Notes: generated from the sequence alone by a model not told the origin. A DNA stretch of 64,000 nucleotides from Betaproteobacteria bacterium HGW-Betaproteobacteria-7 (GCA_002840765.1 PHCE01000010.1:186001-250000); one strand, 5' to 3'; shown: positions 1 to 8,560, counted from the first letter of the stretch. Program-made: numbers and translations.

Positions 1-303
1 TTCAGCCTGGTTACCGAGCTGGTTGACGATGCGGCAAATGGCGGAGCGACCTACGGGCTGTCCAACGCCTTCGTCCCGTGCATCAGCGATGTCAATACCT
101 GCGATACATCGGTCTTCTTCGACCTGATGCACCCAACCGCAGTCGTACATGCCATGGCCGGCGAGGCTGCACTTGCCCTGCTCGCAGCCAACCAGGTGCC
201 TGAACCGGCCACCTGGCTGCTGCTGGTCACCGCCCTCCTGCTCATCGTCGTTAGCCGCCAGCACGCCACCCGTCGGCAATTGACCACGCCGGCCGTTTGC
301 TGA
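1..303 (+). CDS. C-terminal part of a secreted GDSL/SGNH esterase with PEP-CTERM anchor (5' truncated by window edge)
   Basis: Only the last 100 residues are in the window; the frame is open from base 1. Near residues 41-45 the motif D-L-M-H-P-T is seen, the block V of SGNH/GDSL hydrolases that carries the catalytic Asp and His. The C-terminus is a PEP-CTERM sorting signal: V-P-E-P, then a hydrophobic stretch (about residues 70-84), then a basic tail with R-R. In this family that tag sends exported proteins through EpsH/exosortase processing, usually in exopolysaccharide-producing bacteria. Inference: an exported lipase/esterase retained in the cell envelope or matrix. The catalytic Ser block lies outside the window. 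Confidence 0.8.
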   Translation, partial: FSLVTELVDDAANGGATYGLSNAFVPCISDVNTCDTSVFFDLMHPTAVVHAMAGEAALALLAANQVPEPATWLLLVTALLLIVVSRQHATRRQLTTPAVC

Positions 304-343
304 AAATCCGGCCCGCTCCGGCCAGCGCCGGACGGGCTGCGTT

Positions 344-949
344 TTGCCGGGGGCCGAGCGGCAGATAAACTGTCGTCCTCAGCCCTTCCGGATACCCCTC
401 GCCGTGCCAGGCCGCGCCCCGTCAGTCCTCCTTCGCCACCCCGCCGCGCCCGGCCGCACTGATTTCCGCCTCAGCGTTTCCCTGGCCGCTTCAGAACACG
501 GGCTTGACCTCGTCTACCGCTTCCTGGGCGACCTTTCGGCGCTGCTTATTCCGCCGCCAGTCAGCCCTGCTTCGGCGGACGAACTCTGGCAACACACCTG
601 CTGCGAAGCCTTTCTCGCCAAGGAAAGCGGCACCGCATACCGCGAGTACAATTTTTCACCCTCCGGCCAGTGGGCCTGCTATCGCTTCAGCGATTACCGG
701 CAGCGTGACGACAGCTTCGTACCCGAGGCAGCGCCATCGACCGAGTTCCAGCCCTTGGACGACGGCTTTCAACTGCATGCCAACATCCCTGCCCCCTTGC
801 TGCCGCCTGGCCCGCTGCTGCGCCTCGGCCTAAGCGCCGTCATCGAAGCGGCCGACGGCAGCAAGGACTATTGGGCGCTGGCGCATGCGGCCGAGCGCCC
901 GGACTTCCATCTCCGTCAGACCTTCACCCTTTCCCTGAGTCGCCCATGA
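344..949 (+). CDS. DOMON-like domain protein
   Basis: A protein of up to 201 residues, rich in Pro and aromatic residues, resembling the DOMON-like proteins often encoded next to DUF1343/NamZ genes. Several conserved-looking stretches are visible (WQHTCCEAFL near residue 82, REYNFSPSGQWACY near residue 100, YWALAHAAERPDFH near the end). DOMON folds usually bind sugar or heme; no ligand residues can be assigned here. No signal peptide is obvious. The start is uncertain: TTG at 344 or in-frame GTG at 404, neither with a strong ribosome site. The stop overlaps the next start as ATGA (946-949), so the two genes are translationally coupled. Confidence 0.7.
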   Translation: MPGAERQINCRPQPFRIPLAVPGRAPSVLLRHPAAPGRTDFRLSVSLAASEHGLDLVYRFLGDLSALLIPPPVSPASADELWQHTCCEAFLAKESGTAYREYNFSPSGQWACYRFSDYRQRDDSFVPEAAPSTEFQPLDDGFQLHANIPAPLLPPGPLLRLGLSAVIEAADGSKDYWALAHAAERPDFHLRQTFTLSLSRP

Positions 950-2160
950 CCATCCGTTTTCAGACCGGCCTCGACCGCCTGCTCGCCGATCCCGCCCTGC
1001 GCGCCCCGCTGGCTGGCCGCCGCGTCGCCCTGCTCGCCCATCCGGCTTCGGTCACCGCTGACCTCGGCCATGCCCTCGACGCACTGGCCGCCCTGCCCGA
1101 CCTCAACCTGAGTGCCGCCTTCGGGCCGCAGCATGGGCTGCGCGGCGACAAGCAGGACAACATGATGGAGTCGCCCGACTTCCGCGATCCGCGCCACGGC
1201 ATTCCGGTGTTCAGCCTGTACGGTGAAGTGCGTCGGCCGACGGCGGCAATGATGGACAGCTTCGACGTGCTGCTGGTCGACCTGCAGGATCTCGGCTGCC
1301 GCATCTACACCTTCATCACCACACTGCGCTACGTGCTGGAAGCCGCCGCGGTGTACGGCAAGTCGGTGTGGGTGCTCGACCGCCCGAACCCGGCCGGCCG
1401 GCCGGTCGAGGGTCTGACCCTGCGCACTGGCTGGGAAAGTTTCGTCGGCGCCGGTGCCATGCCGATGCGCCACGGCCTGACGCTGGGCGAACTCGGCCAC
1501 TGGTTCGTCGCCACGCTGAATCTGGATGTGGACTACCGCGTCATCGCCATGGACGGCTGGCAGCCGGAAGCCGCACCCGGCCACGGCTGGCCGCTCGGCG
1601 AACGGGCCTGGATCAATCCCAGCCCGAACGCCCCCAACCTGGCGATGGCCCGCACCTACGCCGGCACCGTGATGCTCGAAGGCACGACGCTTTCGGAAGG
1701 CCGCGGCACCACCCGGCCGCTGGAACTATTCGGCGCGCCGGACATCGACGCCCGTGCCGTACTTGGCGAAATGCAGGCGCTGGCGCCGGACTGGCTGGCT
1801 GGCTGCGTGCTGCGCGACTGCTGGTTCGAGCCGACCTTCCACAAGCACGCCGGCCAACTGTGCCACGGCCTGCACATTCACGCCGAGGCGCCGCATTACG
1901 ACCACCCCGCCTTCCGCCCGTGGCGCCTGCAGAGCCTGTCCTTCAAGGCCATCCGTCGGCTCTATCCGGACTATCCTTTGTGGCGCGATTTCGCCTACGA
2001 ATACGAGCATGACCGGCTGGCCATTGACCTGATCAACGGCTCGCCGCTGCTGCGCGAATGGGTGGACGACCCGGCTGCCACGCCAGCCGATCTCGAGGCC
2101 CTGACCACCGCCGACGAGGCGGCCTGGATCGAGGAACGCCGGCCCTTCCTGCTCTATTGA
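946..2160 (+). CDS. namZ: DUF1343 / NamZ-type exo-beta-N-acetylmuramidase
   Basis: A 404-residue protein of the DUF1343 (YbbC) family, whose Bacillus subtilis member NamZ releases terminal MurNAc from muropeptides during cell-wall recycling. Family signatures visible here are LLAHPASVT near residue 35, FGPQHGLRGDKQDNM near residue 62, DLQDLGCRIYTFITTL near residue 113, DRPNPAGRPVEG near residue 145 and an NPSPNAPNL/EGTTLSEGRGTTRP region around residues 225-260. The ATG at 946 overlaps the preceding stop, which fits family length better than longer in-frame starts. No secretion signal is visible, so a cytoplasmic recycling role is likely, but substrate is inferred from the family only. Confidence 0.85.
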   Translation: MTIRFQTGLDRLLADPALRAPLAGRRVALLAHPASVTADLGHALDALAALPDLNLSAAFGPQHGLRGDKQDNMMESPDFRDPRHGIPVFSLYGEVRRPTAAMMDSFDVLLVDLQDLGCRIYTFITTLRYVLEAAAVYGKSVWVLDRPNPAGRPVEGLTLRTGWESFVGAGAMPMRHGLTLGELGHWFVATLNLDVDYRVIAMDGWQPEAAPGHGWPLGERAWINPSPNAPNLAMARTYAGTVMLEGTTLSEGRGTTRPLELFGAPDIDARAVLGEMQALAPDWLAGCVLRDCWFEPTFHKHAGQLCHGLHIHAEAPHYDHPAFRPWRLQSLSFKAIRRLYPDYPLWRDFAYEYEHDRLAIDLINGSPLLREWVDDPAATPADLEALTTADEAAWIEERRPFLLY

Positions 2161-2212
2161 GCGAAGACCGGGGCACACGTTGCCCAGGACGCGCCGCAAC
2201 CACCACCAACCG

Positions 2213-2737
2213 CTACTTCGTACGTCGGTAGTGGGCGATCATGAACTGCTGCCAGTTGCCGTCCTCGCCCAGACAGAACGAGGTCAAGGTTCGGTGGTCG
2301 GCGTTCTTGATCTCGATCACGTCCCTGTAGCTGGCGGTTTTCCCGGGAGCCGCCCCGGGCGACATGTCGGGACCTTCGGCGTTGAGCGTCAATACCTTGC
2401 CGCTCGCATCCAGTTCGCCGTCGTACACCCACAGGTGCGTCATCATCGAACCGACCCAGGTACCGACGTAGCGCTTTTGCCCCGGGTCATAGCCGAGGGT
2501 CATCACCATCGTGGCGGTGCCGCCGTCCGGCATCTCGCCCCGACCCTCGGCCAGAATCCACAGGTCGCCCAAGCTGCGCACGCTCTCGGCGCCCTTGCAG
2601 GTCTCGGCCGACTCGGGTCCCATCGTCATCTGCGCCTCATTGCTCCATTCACCGACGAGTTGCTGCAGCCACCGGTGTTCCTCCTGCGGCGCGGCCAGCA
2701 TCGGCGCTGGCTCGGCTGGTTTGCTCTGCGTCTCCAT
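2213..2737 (-). CDS. DUF1579 domain protein
   Basis: A 174-residue protein matching DUF1579: HRWLQQLVGEWSNEAQM near residue 20, then a lipocalin-like run of beta strands including MTLGYDPGQKRYVGTWVG and the C-terminal GNWQQFMIAHYRR. The function of the family is unknown. No signal peptide is seen. The start at 2737 was chosen because an AAGGAG ribosome site lies 8 bases upstream; the frame stays open further upstream without a better start. It is convergent with namZ and divergent from nifV, and probably forms its own unit. Confidence 0.8.
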   Translation of the reverse strand: METQSKPAEPAPMLAAPQEEHRWLQQLVGEWSNEAQMTMGPESAETCKGAESVRSLGDLWILAEGRGEMPDGGTATMVMTLGYDPGQKRYVGTWVGSMMTHLWVYDGELDASGKVLTLNAEGPDMSPGAAPGKTASYRDVIEIKNADHRTLTSFCLGEDGNWQQFMIAHYRRTK

Positions 2738-2929
2738 ATTTGCTCTCCTTTCGCCAATTAACGACATGCGGACTGGCGGAAGCAGTCCACGGCGATTCGA
2801 CACGAAATCTGCTCCGGTGATTCCACTGGCCACAACCGATCCGTACCGGGGCGTATATGCACCGTTCCGGCACCGGCCGGAGCAGCATCGCGCAGCCCGC
2901 CCTGTCACGGTGCAATGCGGTCAACACTT

Positions 2930-2945
2930 TGTCGCATTCTCTACA
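2930..2945 (+). promoter_or_regulatory. NifA upstream activator site (nifV)
   Basis: The sequence reads TGT-N10-ACA (TGTCGCATTCTCTACA), the consensus NifA enhancer. It lies 61 bases upstream of the -24 element at 3007, a usual distance for sigma-54 enhancers. Confidence 0.8.
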
Positions 2946-2989
2946 TTTGCCCGACAGGCCACCGAGAATGAATGATAATTAACTTATTT

Positions 2990-3003
2990 TTCAATGACTT
3001 GAA
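2990..3003 (+). promoter_or_regulatory. IHF-like site between NifA site and sigma-54 promoter
   Basis: TTCAATGACTTGAA; with its flanks it fits the IHF consensus WATCAANNNNTTR at 12 of 13 positions. The identical 14-mer occurs at 11122-11135 upstream of iscA. IHF bends DNA between enhancer-bound NifA and sigma-54 polymerase in other nif systems; the role here is inferred. Confidence 0.5.
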
Positions 3004-3006
3004 CAC

Positions 3007-3022
3007 TGGCACCACCTTTGCT
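3007..3022 (+). promoter_or_regulatory. sigma-54 (-24/-12) promoter of the nifV operon
   Basis: TGGCAC-N5-TTGCT, a perfect RpoN consensus, ends 23 bases before the nifV start. A GAGGAG ribosome site follows at about 3033-3038. Together with the upstream NifA site it indicates NifA-dependent transcription of nifV-cysE-TPR-nifW-nifZ-nifM. Confidence 0.88.
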
Positions 3023-3045
3023 AGATAGATGGCGAGGAGAATGCC

Positions 3046-4185
3046 ATGAGCCCACAGCCTTTCGTCACCATCAACGACACCACCCTGCGCGACGGCGAAC
3101 AGTCGGCCGGCGTGGCGTTCTCGCTGGACGAAAAACTGGGCATCGCCCGCCAGTTGGCCGCCATCGGCGTGCCCGAACTGGAAGTCGGCATTCCGGCCAT
3201 GGGCCCCGAGGAGCGCGAATCGATCCGCGCCGTCGCCGGCCTCGGCCTGGCGCCGCGGTTGATGGTGTGGAGCCGCATGCACCCGGACGATATCGCCGCC
3301 TGCGCCGGCCTGGGCGCCCACCTGATCGACATCTCGGTGCCGGCCTCCGACCAGCACCTGGCCTACAAGCTCAAGCAGGAACGCAGCTGGCTGCTGCGCG
3401 AACTGCCGCGCTACATTGGTGCCGCCCTCGACCTCGGCCTGGAAGTCGGCCTCGGCTGCGAAGACGCCTCGCGCGCCGACATGAATTTCCTCTGCGCCCT
3501 GGCCGAGACCGCCGAACGCGCCGGCGCCCGCCGCCTGCGTTTTGCCGACACCCTTGGCGTCCTCGAACCCTTCGGCACCTTCGAGCGTATCGCCCAGTTG
3601 CGCCAGCACACCGATCTCGAAATAGAAATGCACGCCCACGACGACATGGGCCTGGCTACGGCCAACACGCTGGCCGCCTGCAAGGCCGGCGCGACGCATG
3701 TGAATACCACGGTCAACGGCCTCGGCGAACGCGCCGGCAACGCGCCGCTGGAAGAAGTCGTGCTCGGCCTCGGCAAGCTGTACGGCATCGCTACCGGCAT
3801 CGACCTCAAGGGTTTCCCCGGCCTCTCGGCCAGCGTCGCCAGCGCCTCAGGCCGTGCCGTGCCGTGGCAAAAGAGTGTCGTCGGCGCCGGCGCCTTCACC
3901 CACGAAGCCGGCATCCATGTCGACGGCCTGTTGAAGCACCCGGACAACTACCAGGGTTTCGACCCGCGCGAAGTCGGCCAGGCGCACCGCATCGTGCTCG
4001 GCAAGCATTCCGGATCGCATGCCGTCGAAGTCGTCTTCGCCGGACTCGGCCTCACCCTCGAAGCCGGCGAAGCCACCGCCCTGCTGCCGCTGGTCCGCCA
4101 TTTCGTCGCCAGTCGCAAGCGGCCGCCGGAAACCGGCGACCTGCAGGCCCTGCTCTCCTCCGTCCGGAGCCCCTTCCATGTCTGA
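3046..4185 (+). CDS. nifV: homocitrate synthase NifV
   Basis: A 379-residue DRE-TIM metallolyase. It condenses acetyl-CoA with 2-oxoglutarate to homocitrate, the organic ligand of FeMo-co. Diagnostic segments are N-terminal [18 protein letters not shown] (residues 9-26), [17 protein letters not shown] near residue 196 with the metal-binding His pair, and [13 protein letters not shown] near residue 287. The nif context and a dedicated sigma-54 promoter separate it from leucine-biosynthesis LeuA. It is the first gene of the + strand accessory nif operon; its 3' end overlaps cysE by 8 bases. Confidence 0.95.
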   Translation: MSPQPFVTINDTTLRDGEQSAGVAFSLDEKLGIARQLAAIGVPELEVGIPAMGPEERESIRAVAGLGLAPRLMVWSRMHPDDIAACAGLGAHLIDISVPASDQHLAYKLKQERSWLLRELPRYIGAALDLGLEVGLGCEDASRADMNFLCALAETAERAGARRLRFADTLGVLEPFGTFERIAQLRQHTDLEIEMHAHDDMGLATANTLAACKAGATHVNTTVNGLGERAGNAPLEEVVLGLGKLYGIATGIDLKGFPGLSASVASASGRAVPWQKSVVGAGAFTHEAGIHVDGLLKHPDNYQGFDPREVGQAHRIVLGKHSGSHAVEVVFAGLGLTLEAGEATALLPLVRHFVASRKRPPETGDLQALLSSVRSPFHV

Positions 4186-4954
4186 AGCGCTGACCATGAC
4201 TGCTACCGCAACCGCTGCCCCGGGCCTCGGCTCGCTCCTTCGCGAGGACCTGGCCTGCGTCTTCCAGCGCGATCCGGCCGCCCGCTCGACGCTGGAGGTG
4301 CTGGCCACCTATCCCGGCGTCCATGCCGTACTCTGCCACCGCCTGTCACATCGCCTGTGGCGCGCCGGCTGGCGCTTTCCGGCGCGCTTCCTGTCCTTCC
4401 TCGGGCGGACGCTGACCAATGTGGACATCCACCCCGGCGCCCGCATCGGCCGTCGCTTCTTCATCGATCACGGCGCCGGCGTGGTCATCGGCGAGACGGC
4501 CGAAGTCGGCGACGACGTGACGCTCTATCACGGCGTGACGCTGGGTGGCACCTCGTGGAACAAGGGCAAGCGCCATCCGACACTGGCCGACGGCGTGGTG
4601 GTCGGCGCCGGCGCCAAGATCCTTGGCCCCATCACCATCGGCGAGCGGGTGCGCGTCGGCGCCAACTCGGTCGTCGTCAAGAACGTGCCGGCCGACCGGA
4701 CGGTGGTCGGCATTCCCGGCCGGATCGTCGACACCCGGGTCGGTTCGGCACGCCCGGTCGATGGCATCAGCCTCGACCATCACTTGCTACCCGATCCGGT
4801 GGCCAAGTCGATCGCCTGCCTGATCGAACGTATTGAGACCATGGAAAAGGAACTGGCCGAACTCCGTAACGAACCGCCGCCACCCGATCGTGCCGGTGAG
4901 TGCAAGGTGTGCAGTGCCGGCGACCTGTGCTGCGAAAATGAGGCGGTACTCTGA
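4178..4954 (+). CDS. cysE: nif-linked serine O-acetyltransferase CysE
   Basis: A 258-residue serine acetyltransferase that makes O-acetylserine for cysteine synthesis. In Azotobacter-type nif clusters such a copy boosts cysteine for Fe-S cluster assembly by NifS. The left-handed beta-helix hexapeptide repeats are clear: [25 protein letters not shown] around residues 83-107, then [18 protein letters not shown] and [12 protein letters not shown]. Start at 4178 overlaps nifV by 8 bases; an in-frame ATG at 4196 is an alternative. Unusually, the C-terminal tail holds four Cys (C-x2-C, then C-C) close to the end, which could bind metal or respond to redox; the tail function is unknown. Confidence 0.92.
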   Translation: MSEALTMTATATAAPGLGSLLREDLACVFQRDPAARSTLEVLATYPGVHAVLCHRLSHRLWRAGWRFPARFLSFLGRTLTNVDIHPGARIGRRFFIDHGAGVVIGETAEVGDDVTLYHGVTLGGTSWNKGKRHPTLADGVVVGAGAKILGPITIGERVRVGANSVVVKNVPADRTVVGIPGRIVDTRVGSARPVDGISLDHHLLPDPVAKSIACLIERIETMEKELAELRNEPPPPDRAGECKVCSAGDLCCENEAVL

Positions 4955-4955
4955 T

Positions 4956-5483
4956 ATGGACCTGCTCGATTTTTCCGACTGCAAGCTGTATTTCGAGGAC
5001 GCGCTGCCGGCCGAAGCGGAACGGCTGATCGCCCAGGCGGCCGCCGAATACGGTGATCCGGAAGCCGAGCTGTTGCTGCTGCGCGCCCACCTGCTGGCCC
5101 CGGAGAATCTCAGCGTGCTGGTCGGCATATACCGCTATTACTTCTACCAGCACCGGCTGGAGGATGCTCTGGTTGTCGTCGAACGCGCCATGCAGCTATC
5201 CGGTCGCCACCTCGGCCTGCCGTCCGACTGGAACCTGCTTGACGAAACCCGCCTGGGGTCCGCCGCCAAAAACTCCTTCGGCCTGCTGCGTTTCTACCTG
5301 CTCGCCCTGAAGGCCGCCAGCGTCGTGCTGCTGCGCCTCGGCCAGATTTCCGCCTCGCGCGCCCGCCTGGCCAAGCTGGCCGTTCTCGACAGCCGCGACC
5401 ATCTCGGCGCCGGCAAGCTGCTCGAAGTAGTCAATGAATTCCAGCAATCCGATGAACCCGAACTATCACTTGCCGCCGCCTGA
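4956..5483 (+). CDS. TPR-like protein of the nif operon
   Basis: A 175-residue, mostly helical, Ala/Leu-rich protein. Helix-turn-helix pairs of tetratricopeptide type are recognisable (about residues 15-60 and 85-150), for instance AEAERLIAQAAAEYGDPEAELLLLRAHLLAP followed by ENLSVLVGIYRYYFYQHRLEDALVVVERAM. Proteins like this sit between cysE and nifW in betaproteobacterial nif clusters and are presumed assembly or scaffold factors; no biochemical role is established that I know. It starts just after cysE stops (ATG 4956) and is followed 7 bases later by nifW, so it belongs to the nifV operon. Confidence 0.75.
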   Translation: MDLLDFSDCKLYFEDALPAEAERLIAQAAAEYGDPEAELLLLRAHLLAPENLSVLVGIYRYYFYQHRLEDALVVVERAMQLSGRHLGLPSDWNLLDETRLGSAAKNSFGLLRFYLLALKAASVVLLRLGQISASRARLAKLAVLDSRDHLGAGKLLEVVNEFQQSDEPELSLAAA

Positions 5484-5490
5484 GGAGAAC

Positions 5491-5835
5491 ATGATGGAAG
5501 ATACCCTGAGCCTTGCCGAAGCCATGGAAGACCTGGTTTCCGCCGAAGATTTCCTCGAATTTTTCGAGATTCCCTACGAACCGAGCGTCGTCCATGTGAA
5601 TCGCCTGCACATCCTGCAGCGCTTCCACGACTACCTGGCCAAGCAGGCGCCCAACCTGCCGCCGGAAGAAGAGCAACAGCGCGGCATCTACCGCCTGTGG
5701 CTGGAACGCGCCTACCAGGACTTCGTCAACTCCAACTCGATCAACGAGAAGGTCTTCGCCGTCTTCCAGAACCAGGCCAAGCCGGAAGGCGGCTTCAGCT
5801 CCTTCATTTCCCTCGACAAGGTGTTCCGCGAATGA
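5491..5835 (+). CDS. nifW: nitrogenase-stabilizing protein NifW
   Basis: A 114-residue protein. In other diazotrophs NifW binds MoFe protein during maturation and protects it from oxygen. The NifW pattern is visible: an acidic N-terminus with EDLVSAEDFLEFFEIPYEP (residues 11-29), VVHVNRLHILQRFHDYL, then a C-terminal FVNSNSINEKVFAVFQ segment. A GAGGAG ribosome site 5-6 bases upstream selects ATG 5491 over the longer upstream in-frame ATG at 5434, which would overlap the TPR gene. The stop overlaps nifZ as ATGA. Confidence 0.92.
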   Translation: MMEDTLSLAEAMEDLVSAEDFLEFFEIPYEPSVVHVNRLHILQRFHDYLAKQAPNLPPEEEQQRGIYRLWLERAYQDFVNSNSINEKVFAVFQNQAKPEGGFSSFISLDKVFRE

Positions 5836-6290
5836 CCAACAGCAGATGGGCACAAGGTGAGGCCGTACGCCTGATCCGCAACGTGCGCAACGACGGCACC
5901 TATCCCGGCCTCGATCCCGGCATGCCGCTGGTCCGTCGCGGCAGCATCGGCTACGTCGTCGATGTCGGCACCTTTCTCCAGGACCAGGTCATCTACTCGG
6001 TGAATTTCCTCGACGAAGACAAGATCGTCGGCTGCCGTGAAGAGGAACTGATCGGCGGCGACGAGCCGTGGACCCCGTCGCGTTTCGAGTTCCGCGAGAA
6101 GGTGCTGGCCGCCAAGGGCCTGTCGGTGGGCGGCGAGGTGCTGATTCCGGTCGGCGCCATCGGCGAGGTGATCAAGGTCGTTCGCGACGCGCCCGGTGGC
6201 GTCGCCTATCACATCCATTTCGACTGCCTGCTGGGGCGCGTCCTGCAGATTCCCGAAGACGCCCTGGACCCGACTGAAGCCAAGGAGTAA
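5832..6290 (+). CDS. nifZ: NifZ, P-cluster maturation factor
   Basis: A 152-residue protein. NifZ is a chaperone for formation of the second P-cluster of MoFe protein. Family marks are the N-terminal RWAQGEAVRLIRNVRNDGTYPG, the small beta-barrel-like segment RRGSIGYVVDVGTFLQDQVIYSVNF near residues 35-59, and CREEELI. The C-terminal half (from about residue 90) repeats a similar SH3-like beta pattern (VGAIGEVIKVVRDAPGGVAYHIHF), suggesting an internal duplication. It overlaps nifW by four bases and is followed by nifM four bases after its stop, so all three are coupled. Confidence 0.92.
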   Translation: MTNSRWAQGEAVRLIRNVRNDGTYPGLDPGMPLVRRGSIGYVVDVGTFLQDQVIYSVNFLDEDKIVGCREEELIGGDEPWTPSRFEFREKVLAAKGLSVGGEVLIPVGAIGEVIKVVRDAPGGVAYHIHFDCLLGRVLQIPEDALDPTEAKE

Positions 6291-6294
6291 GACG

Positions 6295-7113
6295 ATGCAA
6301 CCCGGTTACCTTGAACTGAAACTTTCCTGGGAACTGTTCCGCAAAGCGCCGGAGACGCTGTCTGAACCGGAACGTCACCGGCTGTCCGAGGTCGCCCGCC
6401 AGCAGGACAGCATCGAGCAGCGCATCCTGGCCAGCAGCGCCGCGGCCAATGTCGTGGTGCCGGAGGCGACGCTGACCACCCGCATCGCCGAAATCAGTCA
6501 GCGCTACCCGTCGGCCGACGAATTCGCCCTCGACCTGGAACGCAGCGGCCTCGACAAGAGCCTTCTGGCAGAGGCTGTCGAACGCGATCTGCGCGTCGAA
6601 AGCGTGCTTGAGAAAGTTGCCTCCAACACGGCCCCGGTCACTGCCGTCGATGCCGAAATCTACTACCGTCTGCATCCGGAAGCCTTCGACCGACCGGAAG
6701 CCCGCCGCCTGCGTCATCTGCTGATTACCTTCAACAACCCGGCCGAAAAACTCAAGGCGCATGCCCAACTGACCGCCCTGCGCGGCACCGTGCGCACGCC
6801 GGACAGCTTTGCCGCCGCCGCGCTGCGCCACTCGCAATGCCCGACCGCCATGGAAGGCGGCAAGCTCGGCGTGGTCAAACGCGGTCAGTTGTATGCCGAA
6901 CTGGAGCCGGCCGCCTTCGCGCTGACCGAAGGCGAGATCAGCGATGTCCTCCAATCGCCGATCGGCCTGCACGTCCTGCGCTGTGACGAAATCCTGCCGA
7001 GCGGCATGCTGCCCTTCGCCGAGGTCGCCGAGCGCATCATCGAGCGCCTGACCGACAAACGCCGGCGGGAAGCCCAGCGCGACTGGATCAAGGGTTTGCC
7101 GGCAGGGCGCTGA
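6295..7113 (+). CDS. nifM: NifM, parvulin-type peptidyl-prolyl isomerase
   Basis: A 272-residue protein. NifM is needed to mature the Fe protein (NifH), probably by proline isomerisation. Residues 1-120 form a helical SurA-like N-domain. The C-terminal parvulin domain is seen from about residue 140: RRLRHLLITFN, LRHSQCPTAMEGGKLGVVKRGQLYAELEPAAFALTEGEIS, IGLHVLRCDEI. An AAGGAG ribosome site 9 bases upstream supports ATG 6295. It is the last clearly nif gene of this operon. No obvious intrinsic terminator follows in the 140-base gap to 7254. Confidence 0.93.
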   Translation: MQPGYLELKLSWELFRKAPETLSEPERHRLSEVARQQDSIEQRILASSAAANVVVPEATLTTRIAEISQRYPSADEFALDLERSGLDKSLLAEAVERDLRVESVLEKVASNTAPVTAVDAEIYYRLHPEAFDRPEARRLRHLLITFNNPAEKLKAHAQLTALRGTVRTPDSFAAAALRHSQCPTAMEGGKLGVVKRGQLYAELEPAAFALTEGEISDVLQSPIGLHVLRCDEILPSGMLPFAEVAERIIERLTDKRRREAQRDWIKGLPAGR

Positions 7114-7253
7114 CAACGCTATCGGTATATGACGGGCAGCACCCGAACATCTTGAGTACGAGCATTCGCGACGAGTAAAAAATTCGGGAAGCCGACGGCA
7201 AAGCGCACTAGACTGATGGAAAATCACTCCATCTGAACTTTGCCAACCGACCG

Positions 7254-7442
7254 ATGAGCGATAGCCCTGACGAAGACAAACGAACTGGCAAGGACCGCCG
7301 CGAACTCGATGTCGGCCCGCCATATGGAACCGAGGAACGTCGGCAAATTCCCGAACGGCGTGGACCGGAAGTCGAGGAAGTGGAATTCGACGAACATATC
7401 GAGGTTCTACCCGTCGTCAAGTGCAGCAAGTATCTGCCCTGA
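7254..7442 (+). CDS. small charged hypothetical protein
   Basis: A 62-residue, highly charged protein with recurring Arg pairs preceded by Glu or Lys/Asp (KDRRELD, ERRQIPERR) and a conserved-looking acidic tail (EVEFDEHIEVLPVVKCSKYLP). No membrane segment or signal peptide. It lies 140 bases after nifM in the same direction and 18 bases before the convergent gene, so it could be a distal cistron of the nifV operon or an independent small gene. No function is recognised. The clear compositional pattern and an ordinary ATG support it as real, but the Shine-Dalgarno signal is weak. Confidence 0.5.
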   Translation: MSDSPDEDKRTGKDRRELDVGPPYGTEERRQIPERRGPEVEEVEFDEHIEVLPVVKCSKYLP

Positions 7443-7460
7443 TTTGATGCCCGACCCATT

Positions 7461-8393
7461 TCAATTCTGGCGACTGAAAACGTAGAACAGATTTGGTTCG
7501 CTGACCACGTAGAGCCGGCCGGCGTCATCCATGCTCAGCCCTTCGGCCTGCGGTACGCTTTTCACCAGTCCGTGCCGTCCCTTGCGCAGGGCCAGTCGTG
7601 CCAGCGGACGTCCCTGTGCATCCAGTTCGACAACCAGACGCGACTCATCGGAAAGCAGAAGCAGGTGACCGCTGGCCGCATCAAAATACAGACTGGACAG
7701 ATCACGCACCGGTAGCGCCGCATCGCGCTTCGCGTCATTGGTGATATGCAGCGGCCGTTCGCTGGTGCCGCCCAGCGAAGGAAACCCGCTGACCTCGTAG
7801 ATGCGCATGGGCTTCTTCTCCTTGGCGACGAACAGCCGGTCGCCCGCCCGGTCGTAGGCCAGCCCCTCGAAACCCCGGTTGCCGCTGCGCTCCATCCCGA
7901 TGCTCAGGCGCCTGGCCGATTTCGTATCGATGGCCGTCGTTGCCTCGTCGATACGGACTTCCACCAGTGCCTGCAAGCGCTCGTCGGCAATCACGTAAAG
8001 GCCGGGAGCAATGTATTCGATAGCCTCCGGATCCTCCAGGCCGCTCACTGGCAGCCGCCGCAGAACCTCGCCCTGCAACGAGAGCTCAATGATTTCCGGG
8101 CGCTTGTTGGTGATCGCGAAGAGCGTGCGCCGGTCGGGATCGTAGGTCAGGCCGGAAACGTCACTGCTCACTCCAATGATCGGCATTGCCTCGATCTGTA
8201 CCTGATAGTCGGCGAGCCCGATCGCGCTGCCCATCTGTCCGACACTCGCTTGCACCTCCCACGGCCAGACTCCCTGAAGCGCAGGATTACGCGCCAGCAA
8301 GGTGAAGGTGGCCACAACCGAGCCCAGTAGAAGCACTGTCAACAGACGATGCCGGAAACGGCTGGGCGTGGCGGGGAAGGAATTGGGCGTCAT
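7461..8393 (-). CDS. SdiA-regulated-family beta-propeller protein
   Basis: A 310-residue protein of the SdiA-regulated family (PF06977 type). An N-terminal signal anchor spans about residues 15-33 (RLLTVLLLGSVVATFTLLA), followed by a predicted periplasmic propeller. Repeats with the family feel are VSGLTYDPDRRTLFAITNKRPEIIELS, EAIEYIAPGLYVIADER, FEGLAYDRAGDRLFVAKEKKP, LSSLYFDAASGHLLLLSDES and EGLSMDDAGRLYVVSEPNLFYVF. Members may bind a phosphate-containing or sugar ligand; the function is unproven. Start 8393 was chosen because the upstream frame runs into the nifS terminator. The ribosome site is weak. Confidence 0.8.
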   Translation of the reverse strand: MTPNSFPATPSRFRHRLLTVLLLGSVVATFTLLARNPALQGVWPWEVQASVGQMGSAIGLADYQVQIEAMPIIGVSSDVSGLTYDPDRRTLFAITNKRPEIIELSLQGEVLRRLPVSGLEDPEAIEYIAPGLYVIADERLQALVEVRIDEATTAIDTKSARRLSIGMERSGNRGFEGLAYDRAGDRLFVAKEKKPMRIYEVSGFPSLGGTSERPLHITNDAKRDAALPVRDLSSLYFDAASGHLLLLSDESRLVVELDAQGRPLARLALRKGRHGLVKSVPQAEGLSMDDAGRLYVVSEPNLFYVFSRQN

Positions 8394-8484
8394 GGAGCTG
8401 TTCTCGTCAAATGGATGTGCCCATTGTGCGGAGGCAATGTTAAACAAATGCTGACGCAACAATTCATCGCCCGACTGAACGCGC

Positions 8485-8512
8485 AAAAAAAACCCCGGAA
8501 TTTCTTCCGGGG
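8485..8512 (-). terminator. rho-independent terminator of iscA-nifU-nifS
   Basis: On the minus strand a perfect 8-bp stem CCCCGGAA / TTCCGGGG with a 4-base loop is followed by eight T residues. It lies 49 bases after the nifS stop, closing the operon. Confidence 0.92.
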
Positions 8513-8560
8513 CTAACCGAGGTGCTACAGAGAGAGACTGCTGCAAAAAGTTTCGCTGGT

